The translations under genes were made by a program, and so were the position numbers. Below are positions 46,632-56,180 of a stretch of 64,000 bases of DNA, piece after piece. The notes under the pieces were generated by a model, which did no database searches, was not told the DNA's origin, and was given only the letters and a program-made list of their open reading frames with translations. The stretch comes from TC-15 sp034437275 (lineage in GTDB: Bacteria > Chloroflexota > Anaerolineae > Aggregatilineales > Aggregatilineaceae): NCBI GenBank assembly GCA_034437275.1, contig DAOTUD010000044.1, positions 31,408 through 95,407 of the forward strand, read 5' to 3'. Every line of letters starts with the position of its first letter. The stretch's first letter is position 1.

Positions 46632-48551
46632 TTACGAAACTAAGGCTGCTTGCACCGTCGGGAAGCGCGAGAGTTCGGTATGGGGCAAGAACAGCGCCGA
46701 AGTAAAAGCTTCAAAAAAGCGATTGTCCGCTGACAATTCGATATAAGTCATACGCTCGGCGATGGCTTTGATCTGGTCGCGCACCTGCCGGTTGAGCAAG
46801 GCGCGATACGCACCCTGCACCGAGGTGTTGCCCAGGAAATGAAAGTTCTCCCAGGCCATATCCGGCAGCAGCCCGATCTGCACCGCCTTTTCGACGTTGA
46901 GATACTGCCCGAACGCGCCACCAATCGCCACCTGCTCGACCATCTCCAGGGGCAGGCCGACGCTGTCGGCCAGCACGGCCACCCCGGCATAGATCGCGGC
47001 CTTGGCGCGCAGCAGGTTGTCGATGTCGACATGTGTGATCACGATATCCTGTCCGGTGGCGGTTTCGTCGGCCCAGGCGAGCACATACTCGCCGCCGTGT
47101 TCCCCGCTGCGGACGCGGTCGGTGGGCAGGTCCAGCTTGACGTTGCCGCTTTTGTCGATTACGCCGGTGATGAACATCTCGGCCAGCAGCGCGATCAGGC
47201 CGCTGCCGCACATCCCGCGCGGTTGGACGCTGCCGATCACGCGGAAAGTCGGCTCGTAGGTGTCGTTGTTGATCCAGACCTCCTCGATGGCTCCTTTGGT
47301 GGCGCGCATCCCGTGCAGCACGCCCGCCCCTTCGAAGGCCGGGCCGGCGGAACAGGCACACGTCACCAGCCATTCGCGGTTGCCGAGCACCGTCTCGCCG
47401 TTGGTGCCCACGTCCATAAAGAGCGTAACCGGATCGGTTTCATCCACGCCCGCTGCCAGCACCCCGGCGGTGATGTCGGCCCCGACGTAGCTCGCCACGC
47501 CGGGCAGGCAGTCCACTGTCGCCTCGGGGCAGATCGCCAGGTCGATGTCGGCGGCGGTGAGGGTCGGCGGGTGGTTGATGCCGGTCACGAACGGCGACCG
47601 GCGGATCGTCTCTGCCGGGAGCTTGAGCAGCAGGTGGATCATGGTGCTGTTGCCGGCGATGGTGGCTTTGGCGATCTCCTGCGGGGCGATCTGGGTTCGT
47701 TTGGCGGCGGTCTCGAGCAGGGTGTTGATGGTGTCCAGCACCAGATCGCGGAGTTCGGTGTCGCCGGTCCCTTTGCTGGCGTAGATGATGCGCGAGATCA
47801 CGTCCTCGCCGCGCGCGATCTGGCCGTTATACTCGGCGACGCGCGCCTTGACTGCGCCGCTGAGCAGGTCCACCAGCCACAGCGTGACCGTCGTGGTGCC
47901 GATGTCGATGGCCGCGCCCCACAGTGGGGCGTCGGCGGGGACGTGCCCCGGCCACAGCGCGAGCAGCCGGGCCGGGCCGTTGGGGCGATCCCAGGTGTCG
48001 GTTTCCAGCAGGACGGTCAACTGCCAGTTGCCCTCGCGCAGCACTGTCCCCAGGCCGCGCAGCACATCCAGCGAGACATCGAAGGTGTCGATCCCGGTTT
48101 CATGCCGGAGCGCAGTCCGCACCCGGCTCCAGTCGTCGGATTGGTCGGTCATAGTTGGCGGGTCCAGTGTCAGCGTCACCCGGCGCAGTGGTTGGTCGCG
48201 CGCAGCGTCGTATGTTTCTGGAACCGTCACTTCTGCTGCTGTGCGGTCGGTGGTCAGGCGGCGCTCGATCTTCTCCTGCGGGGGGATCACGATCGAGACG
48301 TTGTTCTCGACCACCGCCTGGCAAGCCAGCGCATAGCCCTGCTCGATGTCTGCGCGGGACAGCCGCAGCGTACTGCGGCGGCGCACGTCGCCATGCTGAA
48401 TCTGGACGGCACAACGCCCGCAGCGCCCCTGCCCGCCGCACGGCTGCGCGATCTCCTGGCCAGCCAGGGCCGCCGCCTCGGTGAGCAGGGTGCCGGTCGG
48501 GACATTCACCGTCCGCAGCCCGATAAACGTTACGATATGCTGCTTTTCCAT
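46632..48551 (-). CDS. acsV: Reductive activator of corrinoid protein (DUF4445/ASKHA)
   Basis: The 639-residue protein has an N-terminal [2Fe-2S] ferredoxin domain (Cys38, 44, 47, 77), a linker and an ASKHA ATPase core (AIDIGTTTVTLWLVDL, DVGTNGE, CGSGLI, GGAFGQYL). It reduces inactive Co(II) of the corrinoid protein back to Co(I) at the cost of ATP. GAGG lies seven bases before the ATG at 48551. It directly follows acsC. Confidence 0.93.
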   Translation of the reverse strand: MEKQHIVTFIGLRTVNVPTGTLLTEAAALAGQEIAQPCGGQGRCGRCAVQIQHGDVRRRSTLRLSRADIEQGYALACQAVVENNVSIVIPPQEKIERRLTTDRTAAEVTVPETYDAARDQPLRRVTLTLDPPTMTDQSDDWSRVRTALRHETGIDTFDVSLDVLRGLGTVLREGNWQLTVLLETDTWDRPNGPARLLALWPGHVPADAPLWGAAIDIGTTTVTLWLVDLLSGAVKARVAEYNGQIARGEDVISRIIYASKGTGDTELRDLVLDTINTLLETAAKRTQIAPQEIAKATIAGNSTMIHLLLKLPAETIRRSPFVTGINHPPTLTAADIDLAICPEATVDCLPGVASYVGADITAGVLAAGVDETDPVTLFMDVGTNGETVLGNREWLVTCACSAGPAFEGAGVLHGMRATKGAIEEVWINNDTYEPTFRVIGSVQPRGMCGSGLIALLAEMFITGVIDKSGNVKLDLPTDRVRSGEHGGEYVLAWADETATGQDIVITHVDIDNLLRAKAAIYAGVAVLADSVGLPLEMVEQVAIGGAFGQYLNVEKAVQIGLLPDMAWENFHFLGNTSVQGAYRALLNRQVRDQIKAIAERMTYIELSADNRFFEAFTSALFLPHTELSRFPTVQAALVS

Positions 48552-48572
48552 CTGGCAGCCTCGCAATCTTTG

Positions 48573-49913
48573 CTAGAGCGCTTCCTTCATGTAAGCCGGT
48601 AGGTCGACTGCTTCACGCGGGCCGACCACGATCTCCCAGTCTGGCAGCTCTTCCTCCAGCTCGCCGGACAGTACCGCGACATGGCCCGGCAGCACCAGCC
48701 GCTTGCGGTTGACCTTGTCGATGACGTTAAACTGCTTGATCGACTTGGCGATGCGCTCGGCGTCGAACTTGCCCGCCGCCCACGCGGTGAGCACGCTCAT
48801 GCCTTCGGCATCGGTCACCACCAGCCAGGCGGGCAGGCCCGAGCTTTCAACCTCGTTGGCCACGCCGAAGTAGGTGATGCTGAAGTTGGTTGTCACCAGC
48901 ACCGGGTCTTCCGGTCCGGGATCGTTGATTTCGTAGACGCCGGGCTGCACCTGGATCGGCTTTTGCGGGTCAGTGAAGATGTTCTCGCGCAGCACCAGCA
49001 GCGGGTAGAGCGTTTCCGGCGCAAAGTGATCGAGCACGATCAGGCCGGCGTATTTAGCGATAGCCTGCGTGGTGAGGATCGTCTCGTCGACGTCTTCCTC
49101 GACCTCGCCGGGGAAGGCGATGATCGGGTAGCCCAGCGGGCGGAAGTTCTGCTTGAGCGCCAACCGGCGGATCTGTGTGTTGAGCATCAGCGAGGTGCTC
49201 AGATCGCGCGCGGCGGGGTCCAGCACCAGGTCGTTGACGCCCGACTCTTTGATCTTGGTGGTCAGGTCGGCCAGCTCCTCCAGCGAGGAGCCGCGCACGG
49301 CCAGCGGCGTTTCGTGCTGTTTGGCCAGGGCGGCCATCGCTTCCCAGTTTTGCGCGTCGGCATAGGTGATCAGCGGGTTTTCGCCGTCCACCGCTTGCAG
49401 CCCGGCGGCCATGATCTCCGGATCGGGGCTGATGAGGATCAACGGGCGCTGGCTGTGCGCGCGCACCGCGTTGATCGCCGCGACGAAAGCATCCGCGTCT
49501 CCCTTCACCGCTTTGACGGCAAACCCGTCGAGGGTCAGGTCGCGCCCGACGTACGACACGCAGTATGCGTCGCCCGCCTGGACCAGCGTCTCGATGTCAT
49601 CCGGTGACATATCGTCGCGCACTCGCACAAAAAAGCCCGGTTTATGCACAAATTTTTTCTCATGCCGAAACAATACTGTTTCGTTGCCGGTCTCGATGGC
49701 ATGACCATCGGCCTTGAGCGTTACCAGCCGGACCGGGGGTTCGGCTGCTTCAGAAAGCTTGGCCTGCGCCTCCTCGCTGACGTGCGGGCACGCTGCCAGC
49801 TCGACCTGTTTGGCAGCCAGTTTCATCGCAAAGGCCAGACAAGTCGGGAAACCGCAGTCCTTGCAGTTCGTCTGTGGTAATAATTTGTAGATTTGAATAC
49901 CTGTGAGCGCCAT
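48573..49913 (-). CDS. acsC: Corrinoid iron-sulfur protein large subunit
   Basis: The 446-residue protein has the [4Fe-4S] motif CKDCGFPTC with Cys17, 20, 25 and 42, a TIM barrel and a C-terminal cobamide-binding domain. It carries the methyl group on cobalt to acetyl-CoA synthase as a dimer with AcsD, encoded 19 bases upstream. Length is normal. Confidence 0.95.
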   Translation of the reverse strand: MALTGIQIYKLLPQTNCKDCGFPTCLAFAMKLAAKQVELAACPHVSEEAQAKLSEAAEPPVRLVTLKADGHAIETGNETVLFRHEKKFVHKPGFFVRVRDDMSPDDIETLVQAGDAYCVSYVGRDLTLDGFAVKAVKGDADAFVAAINAVRAHSQRPLILISPDPEIMAAGLQAVDGENPLITYADAQNWEAMAALAKQHETPLAVRGSSLEELADLTTKIKESGVNDLVLDPAARDLSTSLMLNTQIRRLALKQNFRPLGYPIIAFPGEVEEDVDETILTTQAIAKYAGLIVLDHFAPETLYPLLVLRENIFTDPQKPIQVQPGVYEINDPGPEDPVLVTTNFSITYFGVANEVESSGLPAWLVVTDAEGMSVLTAWAAGKFDAERIAKSIKQFNVIDKVNRKRLVLPGHVAVLSGELEEELPDWEIVVGPREAVDLPAYMKEAL

Positions 49914-49932
49914 ACGTGTTGCCTCCTTTCCG

Positions 49933-50901
49933 TTAGACCGCTTCTGGCGCCGACATCAACGCATCGATGGCGGCATGAACCTGCTTGACGCTTTCGGGGT
50001 GGCGCAGAATGACGATATCAGCACCTGATTCGATCAGCGTGATCGCGGTCAGCGTCTCCCAGGTGATTCCACGCTTCTCCCAGTCGCCCCAACTTTCGGG
50101 GACATCATCCCCCACCTTGGCCTCTTTGGTCTTCCAGGCTTCGAACCCGGGCGTGACGAGCATGGGGAGCTGCGTCATGCTGTCGCCTTGCAGCGCCGCC
50201 AGCCGCAGCCGCTCCATCACCGAGTAGCCGTATTCGATGCCATAGCCCAATGCGCCCGTGGTAGGATCCATCACAATGCGGTCCAACGGCAGGCCCATAT
50301 CACTGATCAAGATGTTGAGCTGCTTGGCCAGGTTGACATCCATCGCGGTACGCGCCGAAATCAGATGATCGTTAGCCAGTGCAGCCGCTACAATCGTGCG
50401 GTAGTTTTTGTCCTCGCAGATGCCGAGCACCACGCGCTCGCCTTTGGCTGCCTCGGCCACCGGGACCAACACCTCGTTGTCCAGGTCGGCCTGGCCCGGG
50501 CCAAACACCAGCAGCGGCAGCCCGCTGCCTTCCAGGGCGGCTTTGGTGGCGGCGACGGCTTTTTCCGGCGTGAGCGGCGAGTCGTCGGTATTCTTGAGCG
50601 ACAACTGGAGCAAGTCGGCCCCAACAGCTTCGGCAGCGGCGGCCCACGCGCCCACATCGTCCATCACCTCGTCCCACACCGTCATCAGCAGCGGCGACCA
50701 GTCGTCCGGGCGGCAGCTGGTGATCTCGACGGCAACTTGGGGCCGGCAGGGTGTTTCGTGCTCAAAATGCATAAAAGGCAGCGCCTGCTCGCCCCCGATG
50801 GTTACCGTGTGGGAGCGTGTGCCCCCGTCGGCTTCGGTGGCACCCAGGGTGATCTGCCGAACTTTACCTGTCCATGAATCTTTTGGTATTTCGATACTCA
50901 T
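49933..50901 (-). CDS. acsD: Corrinoid iron-sulfur protein small subunit
   Basis: The 322-residue TIM-barrel subunit has MHFEHETPCRPQVAVEI early and a LPLDRIVMDPTTGALGYG stretch. It pairs with AcsC and helps shuttle the cobamide domain. It follows the small zinc-ribbon gene by 46 bases and precedes acsC by 19. Confidence 0.95.
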   Translation of the reverse strand: MSIEIPKDSWTGKVRQITLGATEADGGTRSHTVTIGGEQALPFMHFEHETPCRPQVAVEITSCRPDDWSPLLMTVWDEVMDDVGAWAAAAEAVGADLLQLSLKNTDDSPLTPEKAVAATKAALEGSGLPLLVFGPGQADLDNEVLVPVAEAAKGERVVLGICEDKNYRTIVAAALANDHLISARTAMDVNLAKQLNILISDMGLPLDRIVMDPTTGALGYGIEYGYSVMERLRLAALQGDSMTQLPMLVTPGFEAWKTKEAKVGDDVPESWGDWEKRGITWETLTAITLIESGADIVILRHPESVKQVHAAIDALMSAPEAV

Positions 50902-50947
50902 CGTCGGTTTTTTACCTCTCCCGAACCTCTCGATATCATCATCCTGG

Positions 50948-51319
50948 TCAGGACGATTTTAAGAATTTGCTGCCACACACCGGGCATTCCCAGTCGGTAT
51001 GGCTGGGCCGTACAGGATGATACTTGTTGTCTAACGCCTCACATTCGCCGCAGTCATGAAAATCGCAGCATTCGTGTTCGAACGCCGTTTTGGGCGTCGA
51101 GGCGTACCGGAATTTGAACCCGTTGAATTTGCCGAACCGCACCTGCAGTTCTAGCTCCTGGCACAGGTTACGGTCTGCCCGTCCCACCATGCGCGGGGTA
51201 AACTCCCCGTCGGCCTTCAGGTGGCCAAGCACGAAACTACCAGGCGATTTTTCGGTGATCACCGTTGTCACCTGGTCGGCGGTCAGCGGAAACGGACCTT
51301 CTAAGACGACACTAGCCAT
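50948..51319 (-). CDS. Small GIY-YIG-like/zinc-ribbon protein in the Wood-Ljungdahl operon
   Basis: The 123-residue protein resembles a small GIY-YIG-superfamily group: GPFPLTADQV, then SPGSFVLG, then MVGRADRNL, then AFEHECCDFHDCG and finally LDNKYHPVRPS with a DWECPVCG ribbon. The two signature tyrosines are replaced (SF and MV), but the Arg and Glu positions remain, so nuclease activity is doubtful. Its ATG overlaps the end of the CBS gene by eight bases with AGGAG upstream. Co-location with acsB and acsD suggests a pathway-linked role, which is unproven. Confidence 0.6.
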   Translation of the reverse strand: MASVVLEGPFPLTADQVTTVITEKSPGSFVLGHLKADGEFTPRMVGRADRNLCQELELQVRFGKFNGFKFRYASTPKTAFEHECCDFHDCGECEALDNKYHPVRPSHTDWECPVCGSKFLKSS

Positions 51320-51836
51320 GGTTTTCTCCTGTCTCACTCTCGTTTTTCGAGGAAGCCTGGCGTCTTGCAGCATCCCGGCGTTTGATGAAAGTGGCCAGTG
51401 GTGACTCACGCGCAGCTTTGACCCCCAGGTCGTCCAGCTTGGCATCTTCCTCGGCTGCCAGGTGTCGCAGGATGTGACGATACGACACCAGCGCTGCCGG
51501 GTAACGTGCACCTTCGGCGTGGTGCATGATGAACAGCACCCGCCGCTGCTGGTCCTGCATGATCTGGGCCGCAGCCGTGAGGGGGATATCGGGCGGAATC
51601 TGAGGCACATCCTCACCCATGATGGCTTCGACGTGCAAGCCGCGGCAGTTGTCGCGCGTGTAGGCGTGTACCAGTTCATCGCGCGTGACCACCCCGACTG
51701 CATGTCCCTCTTGATTCAACACGACGACGCCTTCTATATCATTTTCCAGCATATACTGAGCGATATCGACAACGGGCGTGTCTGGCGAGCAGGTGGGTAC
51801 CCCAACTGTCATCAGGTCACGGACGAGTTCAATCAC
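51312..51836 (-). CDS. CBS-domain-pair protein
   Basis: The 174-residue protein is a Bateman module with two CBS repeats (about 4-60 and 68-125, with VGVVTRDELVHAY) and a charged C-terminal tail. CBS pairs sense adenosyl nucleotides such as AMP, ATP or SAM. The frame opens with GTG at 51836, seven bases after AGGAGG. Sitting 21 bases after acsB, it may couple the operon's enzymes to energy or SAM status. Confidence 0.85.
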   Translation of the reverse strand: MIELVRDLMTVGVPTCSPDTPVVDIAQYMLENDIEGVVVLNQEGHAVGVVTRDELVHAYTRDNCRGLHVEAIMGEDVPQIPPDIPLTAAAQIMQDQQRRVLFIMHHAEGARYPAALVSYRHILRHLAAEEDAKLDDLGVKAARESPLATFIKRRDAARRQASSKNESETGENHG

Positions 51837-51857
51837 GGGGTACCCTCCTGATGTCTA

Positions 51858-54152
51858 TCATGCGAAGATCGGCGCCATCGCCAGCGCCGGATGGTTGTGT
51901 TCTTCCATCCACGCCAACAATTGATCGACCTCGGTTACCTGCCGTTCATCCGCGACTCGTCCGAGCAGGTCCGGATCGCCCTCGCGTTCGGCCACGGCTT
52001 GCAGTTCGTCGGCCATGGTTTCCTTCAGGATGCTGCTCATCCACACGACGCGCTTGAAGCCGCCGTCAGCAGAGATGAACTTGGGACTGACGAGGTAGAA
52101 CTTACCGACACCCATCACCCCCGGCGTCTGTAAGCCACCCCCGGCCATCCCGGCCAGCGTGCTGAAGGTCATCCCGGCGGGCGTCATGCTCGTGTCCTCG
52201 CGGCTGACGACCATCACGCCGTTGGATTCCGGGATCAGCATTACGATGCACTCGAAGCAGCCACAGGCCGTCATTGGGTTTTCCATGATGGAGTACATGG
52301 CCACCTCTTGCACCGAGCCATGTGATCCGCTCTTGGCGTAGTCATTGATGCCGGTCCAGTAGCCTTTCTCGGCATCGAGCAGATCGCCCAACGCGATGGG
52401 CTGGTTGGGGCCGGTGGGGTTGATGTTGTACGATGCTTTGCAGTCCAGCCAGTTGTAGGCTCCGCACAGCCCCAGCCGTTCCGGGCTGACGATGCACACA
52501 TGGTCGGGCGCGAACGACTGGCACAACGTGCAGCTGTAGAACTCGTCGACGGCATCGTCGGTCAGGTCGGCCAGGCGCTTGTTACGGAAGTCGTAGGCTT
52601 CGCGCGCTTCGCCCAGCCAGTGTTGGAGTTGGTCCGGGTCGGTGTAGATCGTGACTTCGATTTTGTCGACGATGGCACCAAAATCGGCGTGGAAGCGCGC
52701 GTGAAGGATCTTCCCGAAGTGTTCCAGGTTGAAGCCCTTTTCCGCTGCCGAGTTCGAAACCCGAATCCAGGCGATATCACGCTGCCCGATGTGCTGGATG
52801 CCGGAGGCACCGTTGATGAAGTAGTGAATCTGGCGTTCCAGCACCGGCTCAAAGTCTTCCTGCATCTGGCGTCCAGCTACTTTGGCGACGATGCCCATAT
52901 CCATGTGGCCCTGCGGGTCGGCATGGTCGAAGCTGGGGCCGACGACCTCGATCTTGCCGTCGGTCACCTCGTCCAGTTCGGCCATGTGCAGGTACTCAAA
53001 GCAGCGTGCATACTTACCGCCGAACTCGACCCGCATGTCGGCCTTGCGGACGACTTCGCCCTCGAAGGCCGAACCATACGGCACCGGCACCGGCACGTCG
53101 GCGACGCGCACCTTCACGCCACGCACCTCGATGCATTTCTGCACCAGGAGCTCGGCGCGTTCCAGGTCGTCTTCGCCGTCGATTTCGTTGAAGGGCATGC
53201 TCACCACATGCTCGTACTGGGTGACGCCGGCCGGGAGGATCTCCGGAATGATGGTGTCGGCGATGACAGGGAACCCGAAGTTGATCGCCCCGGCGGCAGC
53301 GGCGTATTTCAAGTCGTCGACTTCACCCAGCGCCAGCACGAACGCGAAGACGCGTTCTTTGTTGTAGAGCAGGATGTCGCGAGCCATACCACCCTTGAGG
53401 CCGCCGAAGGTCAGGGCCGAGCGCACCGCAAAGCCCAGCGCATAGATCGCGCTGATGGTGTCGGTGCCGAAGGGCACGGTGTACGTGTCGTAGCCCAGTT
53501 CGATCCCTTCTTCGAGCAGTTGGTGGATGATGCTGCGCCCATTGACATTGCCGGACAGGAAGCACAGGATGTTGCGCCGCTGGAGTTCGCGCACGATCTT
53601 AACGGCGATCTCGTTGGACTTGGCCGCCCCGACAATCGCCGCGAAGCCGGGCATCCGCCCGTCGACCAGCTGGATGCCCCACGAGCGCAACTGGATATCG
53701 TCGATGGGGCCGTTGAGGTGCCCATCCGGGCCGTTACCCTGCCCGTTATCGGGGCTGGTGAATCTGCCCGCAGTGCCCCCGTCCAGGTGCAAGCCGGACA
53801 GCGGTTCGGGTTGCAAACCATACACGAAGCGCAGCGCCTCGATGGTTTCTGCCGCCAGCAGGGTTGCCATGCCCGAGTCCAGCGTTTCGCCCAGGTACGG
53901 CGTCCAGCGTCGCTCGGACGGCACTGGGTGCAGCAGCGCACGGGCATGATCCAACACCGTCTTGAGCTGACCGATCGTTTCGATTTCCAACCCGGTCATC
54001 CCAAAGGTCAGCGGGAGATAGTAGGCCGTGTTGGGAAACGCGACCGGCGTATCCGGGCCTTTGTCCTGAAGGGCGTGGACTAACATGGCTTCGGCTTCAG
54101 CGACCAGCGCATTTGCGCCGCGAATCGCGCGCGTTGCGATATAACGAGACAT
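51858..54152 (-). CDS. acsB: Acetyl-CoA synthase (CODH/ACS beta)
   Basis: The 764-residue enzyme is of the full-length bacterial type with the N-terminal CODH-contacting domain. The A-cluster ligands are all present: Cys541, 544, 553 and 563 for the cubane, and Cys630-Gly-Cys632 for the distal nickel. It joins CO, the corrinoid methyl group and CoA into acetyl-CoA. It follows the CO dehydrogenase gene by three bases, consistent with an alpha2-beta2 complex. Confidence 0.97.
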   Translation of the reverse strand: MSRYIATRAIRGANALVAEAEAMLVHALQDKGPDTPVAFPNTAYYLPLTFGMTGLEIETIGQLKTVLDHARALLHPVPSERRWTPYLGETLDSGMATLLAAETIEALRFVYGLQPEPLSGLHLDGGTAGRFTSPDNGQGNGPDGHLNGPIDDIQLRSWGIQLVDGRMPGFAAIVGAAKSNEIAVKIVRELQRRNILCFLSGNVNGRSIIHQLLEEGIELGYDTYTVPFGTDTISAIYALGFAVRSALTFGGLKGGMARDILLYNKERVFAFVLALGEVDDLKYAAAAGAINFGFPVIADTIIPEILPAGVTQYEHVVSMPFNEIDGEDDLERAELLVQKCIEVRGVKVRVADVPVPVPYGSAFEGEVVRKADMRVEFGGKYARCFEYLHMAELDEVTDGKIEVVGPSFDHADPQGHMDMGIVAKVAGRQMQEDFEPVLERQIHYFINGASGIQHIGQRDIAWIRVSNSAAEKGFNLEHFGKILHARFHADFGAIVDKIEVTIYTDPDQLQHWLGEAREAYDFRNKRLADLTDDAVDEFYSCTLCQSFAPDHVCIVSPERLGLCGAYNWLDCKASYNINPTGPNQPIALGDLLDAEKGYWTGINDYAKSGSHGSVQEVAMYSIMENPMTACGCFECIVMLIPESNGVMVVSREDTSMTPAGMTFSTLAGMAGGGLQTPGVMGVGKFYLVSPKFISADGGFKRVVWMSSILKETMADELQAVAEREGDPDLLGRVADERQVTEVDQLLAWMEEHNHPALAMAPIFA

Positions 54153-54155
54153 GGC

Positions 54156-56180
54156 TTATACCTCCTGCTTACTCGGCGAGCCGTACAGCGCTGCTTGCCG
54201 ATCAGCCAGGGGCAGCGTTTCTAGCTCGCGCATCCGCGCATCGCCGCTGCGTCCGAAACGGGTTGGCTCATAGTCTGGCAGCCCTAAAGCAGCACGTTTA
54301 CTGTCGATGTGATCCAGCGTGCGCTGGATCATGTCGTCGGGATCGGGGATGAACTCCATCTTCCCGCCATACAGGTTTTCCCAGCCCGCGCTGATGTAGT
54401 TCGCCACGATGTCGCTGTCGGATACGCGGTCAGGCATCCCGCTGACGGGTGATGTGCCGCCGAAGATCACGTATGCGCCGGATGCGACGCAGTACGTGCC
54501 GATGGACAGCGCCTTTTCGCTCATCCATTCCGGGGCCAACCCTACCGCCGGGACCTGGTCGATATCGTCGCCCAGGCCGCCTTCCTCGACCATTTGTGTG
54601 AGTACGGTCAGGATGCGGGTGTTGTCGACACATGATCCCATGTGCAGCACCGGGGGAATGCCGATGGTTTCGCATATCTCGCGCAGCCCCGGCCCCACCT
54701 GGTCCAGCCCGGCTTCGCCCAGCATCAGCCCCAGTTTGGCGCTGGCTATGGCTCCGCAGCCGGTTTCGACGATTAACACATCTTGTTTGAGTAGTTCTTT
54801 GGTGACATACGTATGTAGATAATCATGCTGGCTGCGCGGGTTGTTGCAGCCGACGATGGCCGCGACTCCGCGAATCCGCCCGGACATGATCGCGTCGTTG
54901 AGGGGGCGGAACGAGGCACGGTAGGTGCCGCCCAGCATGTAGTTGATATATTCGTGTGAAAAGCCGGGGACCAGGTCTTCGCGGACATCTGGAATTTGAG
55001 TTTCGCCCCGGTTCTTGTAGTTGTCGATGGCCTGACGCAAGATGTTCTTGGCAATCGTCAGCGCTTTGTGCTCGTCGAACTCGATGTGCGTGGCCCCTTT
55101 GATCTTGACTTTGGGCGAGGTGGTGATCACCTGCGTGTGGAAGTTCTCCGCCAGCCCGACCAGGGCCTGCATGATGCACTGCACATCGACGACCATCGCT
55201 TCGACCGCGCCGGTCAGGATCGCCAGCTCTTGCTGGAGGAAGTTCCCGGCGGCGGGGATGCCTTGCCGCATCAAGATTTCGTTGGCGGTGCAGCAGATGC
55301 CGGACAGGCTCACGCCTTTGGCTCCGGCGGACTTGGCATACTCGATGATCTCCGGCGTTTGGGACGCAGCCACGATCATCTCGCTGAGCGTCGGCTCGTG
55401 GCCATGCACGACCACATTTACCATATCGTCCTTGAGCACACCGAGATTGGCCTGGCCGTAAACCGGGGCCGGGGTGCCGAACAGGATATCGGAGATATCG
55501 GTCGCGATCAGGCTGCCCCCCCAACCATCCGAGATCGCGGTTCTGACGGCGTGCTCCAGAATGTGCTCGGCGTCCTGGTCATCGCCGATGTGGGTGCGGT
55601 GCAGCGATTCGACGATCTCGCGGTCGACGCCGCGCGGTATAACGCCCGTCTCTTCCCAGACTTGCTGGCGCTTGGCGGGTGCACGGCTAACTGGAGCGAT
55701 GACGCCTTTTTGCTGCCCAAACTGGGCAATATACAAGTCGGCCAGGTCGTTGGCGATGTCTTCGGGTGGGCGGTCTTGGATCGGAATGTCGTAGTATTTG
55801 GCGACGGTGCGCAGCTTGGCGATATCCTGGATGGTGTAGCCTTCCGCTTCGCCGTTGGCGACCGCCTTGAGGCTGAACGCCATATCGCGTCCGTGGTCGG
55901 AGTGAGCGGCAGCGCCGGCTGCGATAGCCCGGATGAGGTTACGTGCCTGAATGGTGTCGATGGTTGCGCCGCAAACGCCGGTCTGCCCGTCTTTGGTCAG
56001 GCGGCAGGGGCCCATGCCGCAAATCTTGCAGCACATCCCAGCAGAACCAATATTGCACGGCACAAGGTCATCGGCCCGCGAAAATGCCGTCGTGAGGCCC
56101 ATCTGCTCGGCCCGCACCAGCATTTCTTGGGCGGCGGGATCAATGGAGTGCTGTTCCGGGGTGCGTTTTTTCTTAGCCAT
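54156..56180 (-). CDS. cooS: Ni-dependent carbon monoxide dehydrogenase
   Basis: The 674-residue enzyme has D- and B-cluster cysteines 42, 50, 51, 54, 59 and 70. Its C-cluster ligands lie in VVHGHEP, SGICCTAN, VDVQCIM, IVGCNNP, ETGCGAI and HMGSCVDN. The Lys of SEKALSIG is also kept. It interconverts CO2 and CO and feeds CO through a channel to AcsB. Its ATG overlaps the stop of the HMA-like gene by eight bases. Confidence 0.97.
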   Translation of the reverse strand: MAKKKRTPEQHSIDPAAQEMLVRAEQMGLTTAFSRADDLVPCNIGSAGMCCKICGMGPCRLTKDGQTGVCGATIDTIQARNLIRAIAAGAAAHSDHGRDMAFSLKAVANGEAEGYTIQDIAKLRTVAKYYDIPIQDRPPEDIANDLADLYIAQFGQQKGVIAPVSRAPAKRQQVWEETGVIPRGVDREIVESLHRTHIGDDQDAEHILEHAVRTAISDGWGGSLIATDISDILFGTPAPVYGQANLGVLKDDMVNVVVHGHEPTLSEMIVAASQTPEIIEYAKSAGAKGVSLSGICCTANEILMRQGIPAAGNFLQQELAILTGAVEAMVVDVQCIMQALVGLAENFHTQVITTSPKVKIKGATHIEFDEHKALTIAKNILRQAIDNYKNRGETQIPDVREDLVPGFSHEYINYMLGGTYRASFRPLNDAIMSGRIRGVAAIVGCNNPRSQHDYLHTYVTKELLKQDVLIVETGCGAIASAKLGLMLGEAGLDQVGPGLREICETIGIPPVLHMGSCVDNTRILTVLTQMVEEGGLGDDIDQVPAVGLAPEWMSEKALSIGTYCVASGAYVIFGGTSPVSGMPDRVSDSDIVANYISAGWENLYGGKMEFIPDPDDMIQRTLDHIDSKRAALGLPDYEPTRFGRSGDARMRELETLPLADRQAALYGSPSKQEV

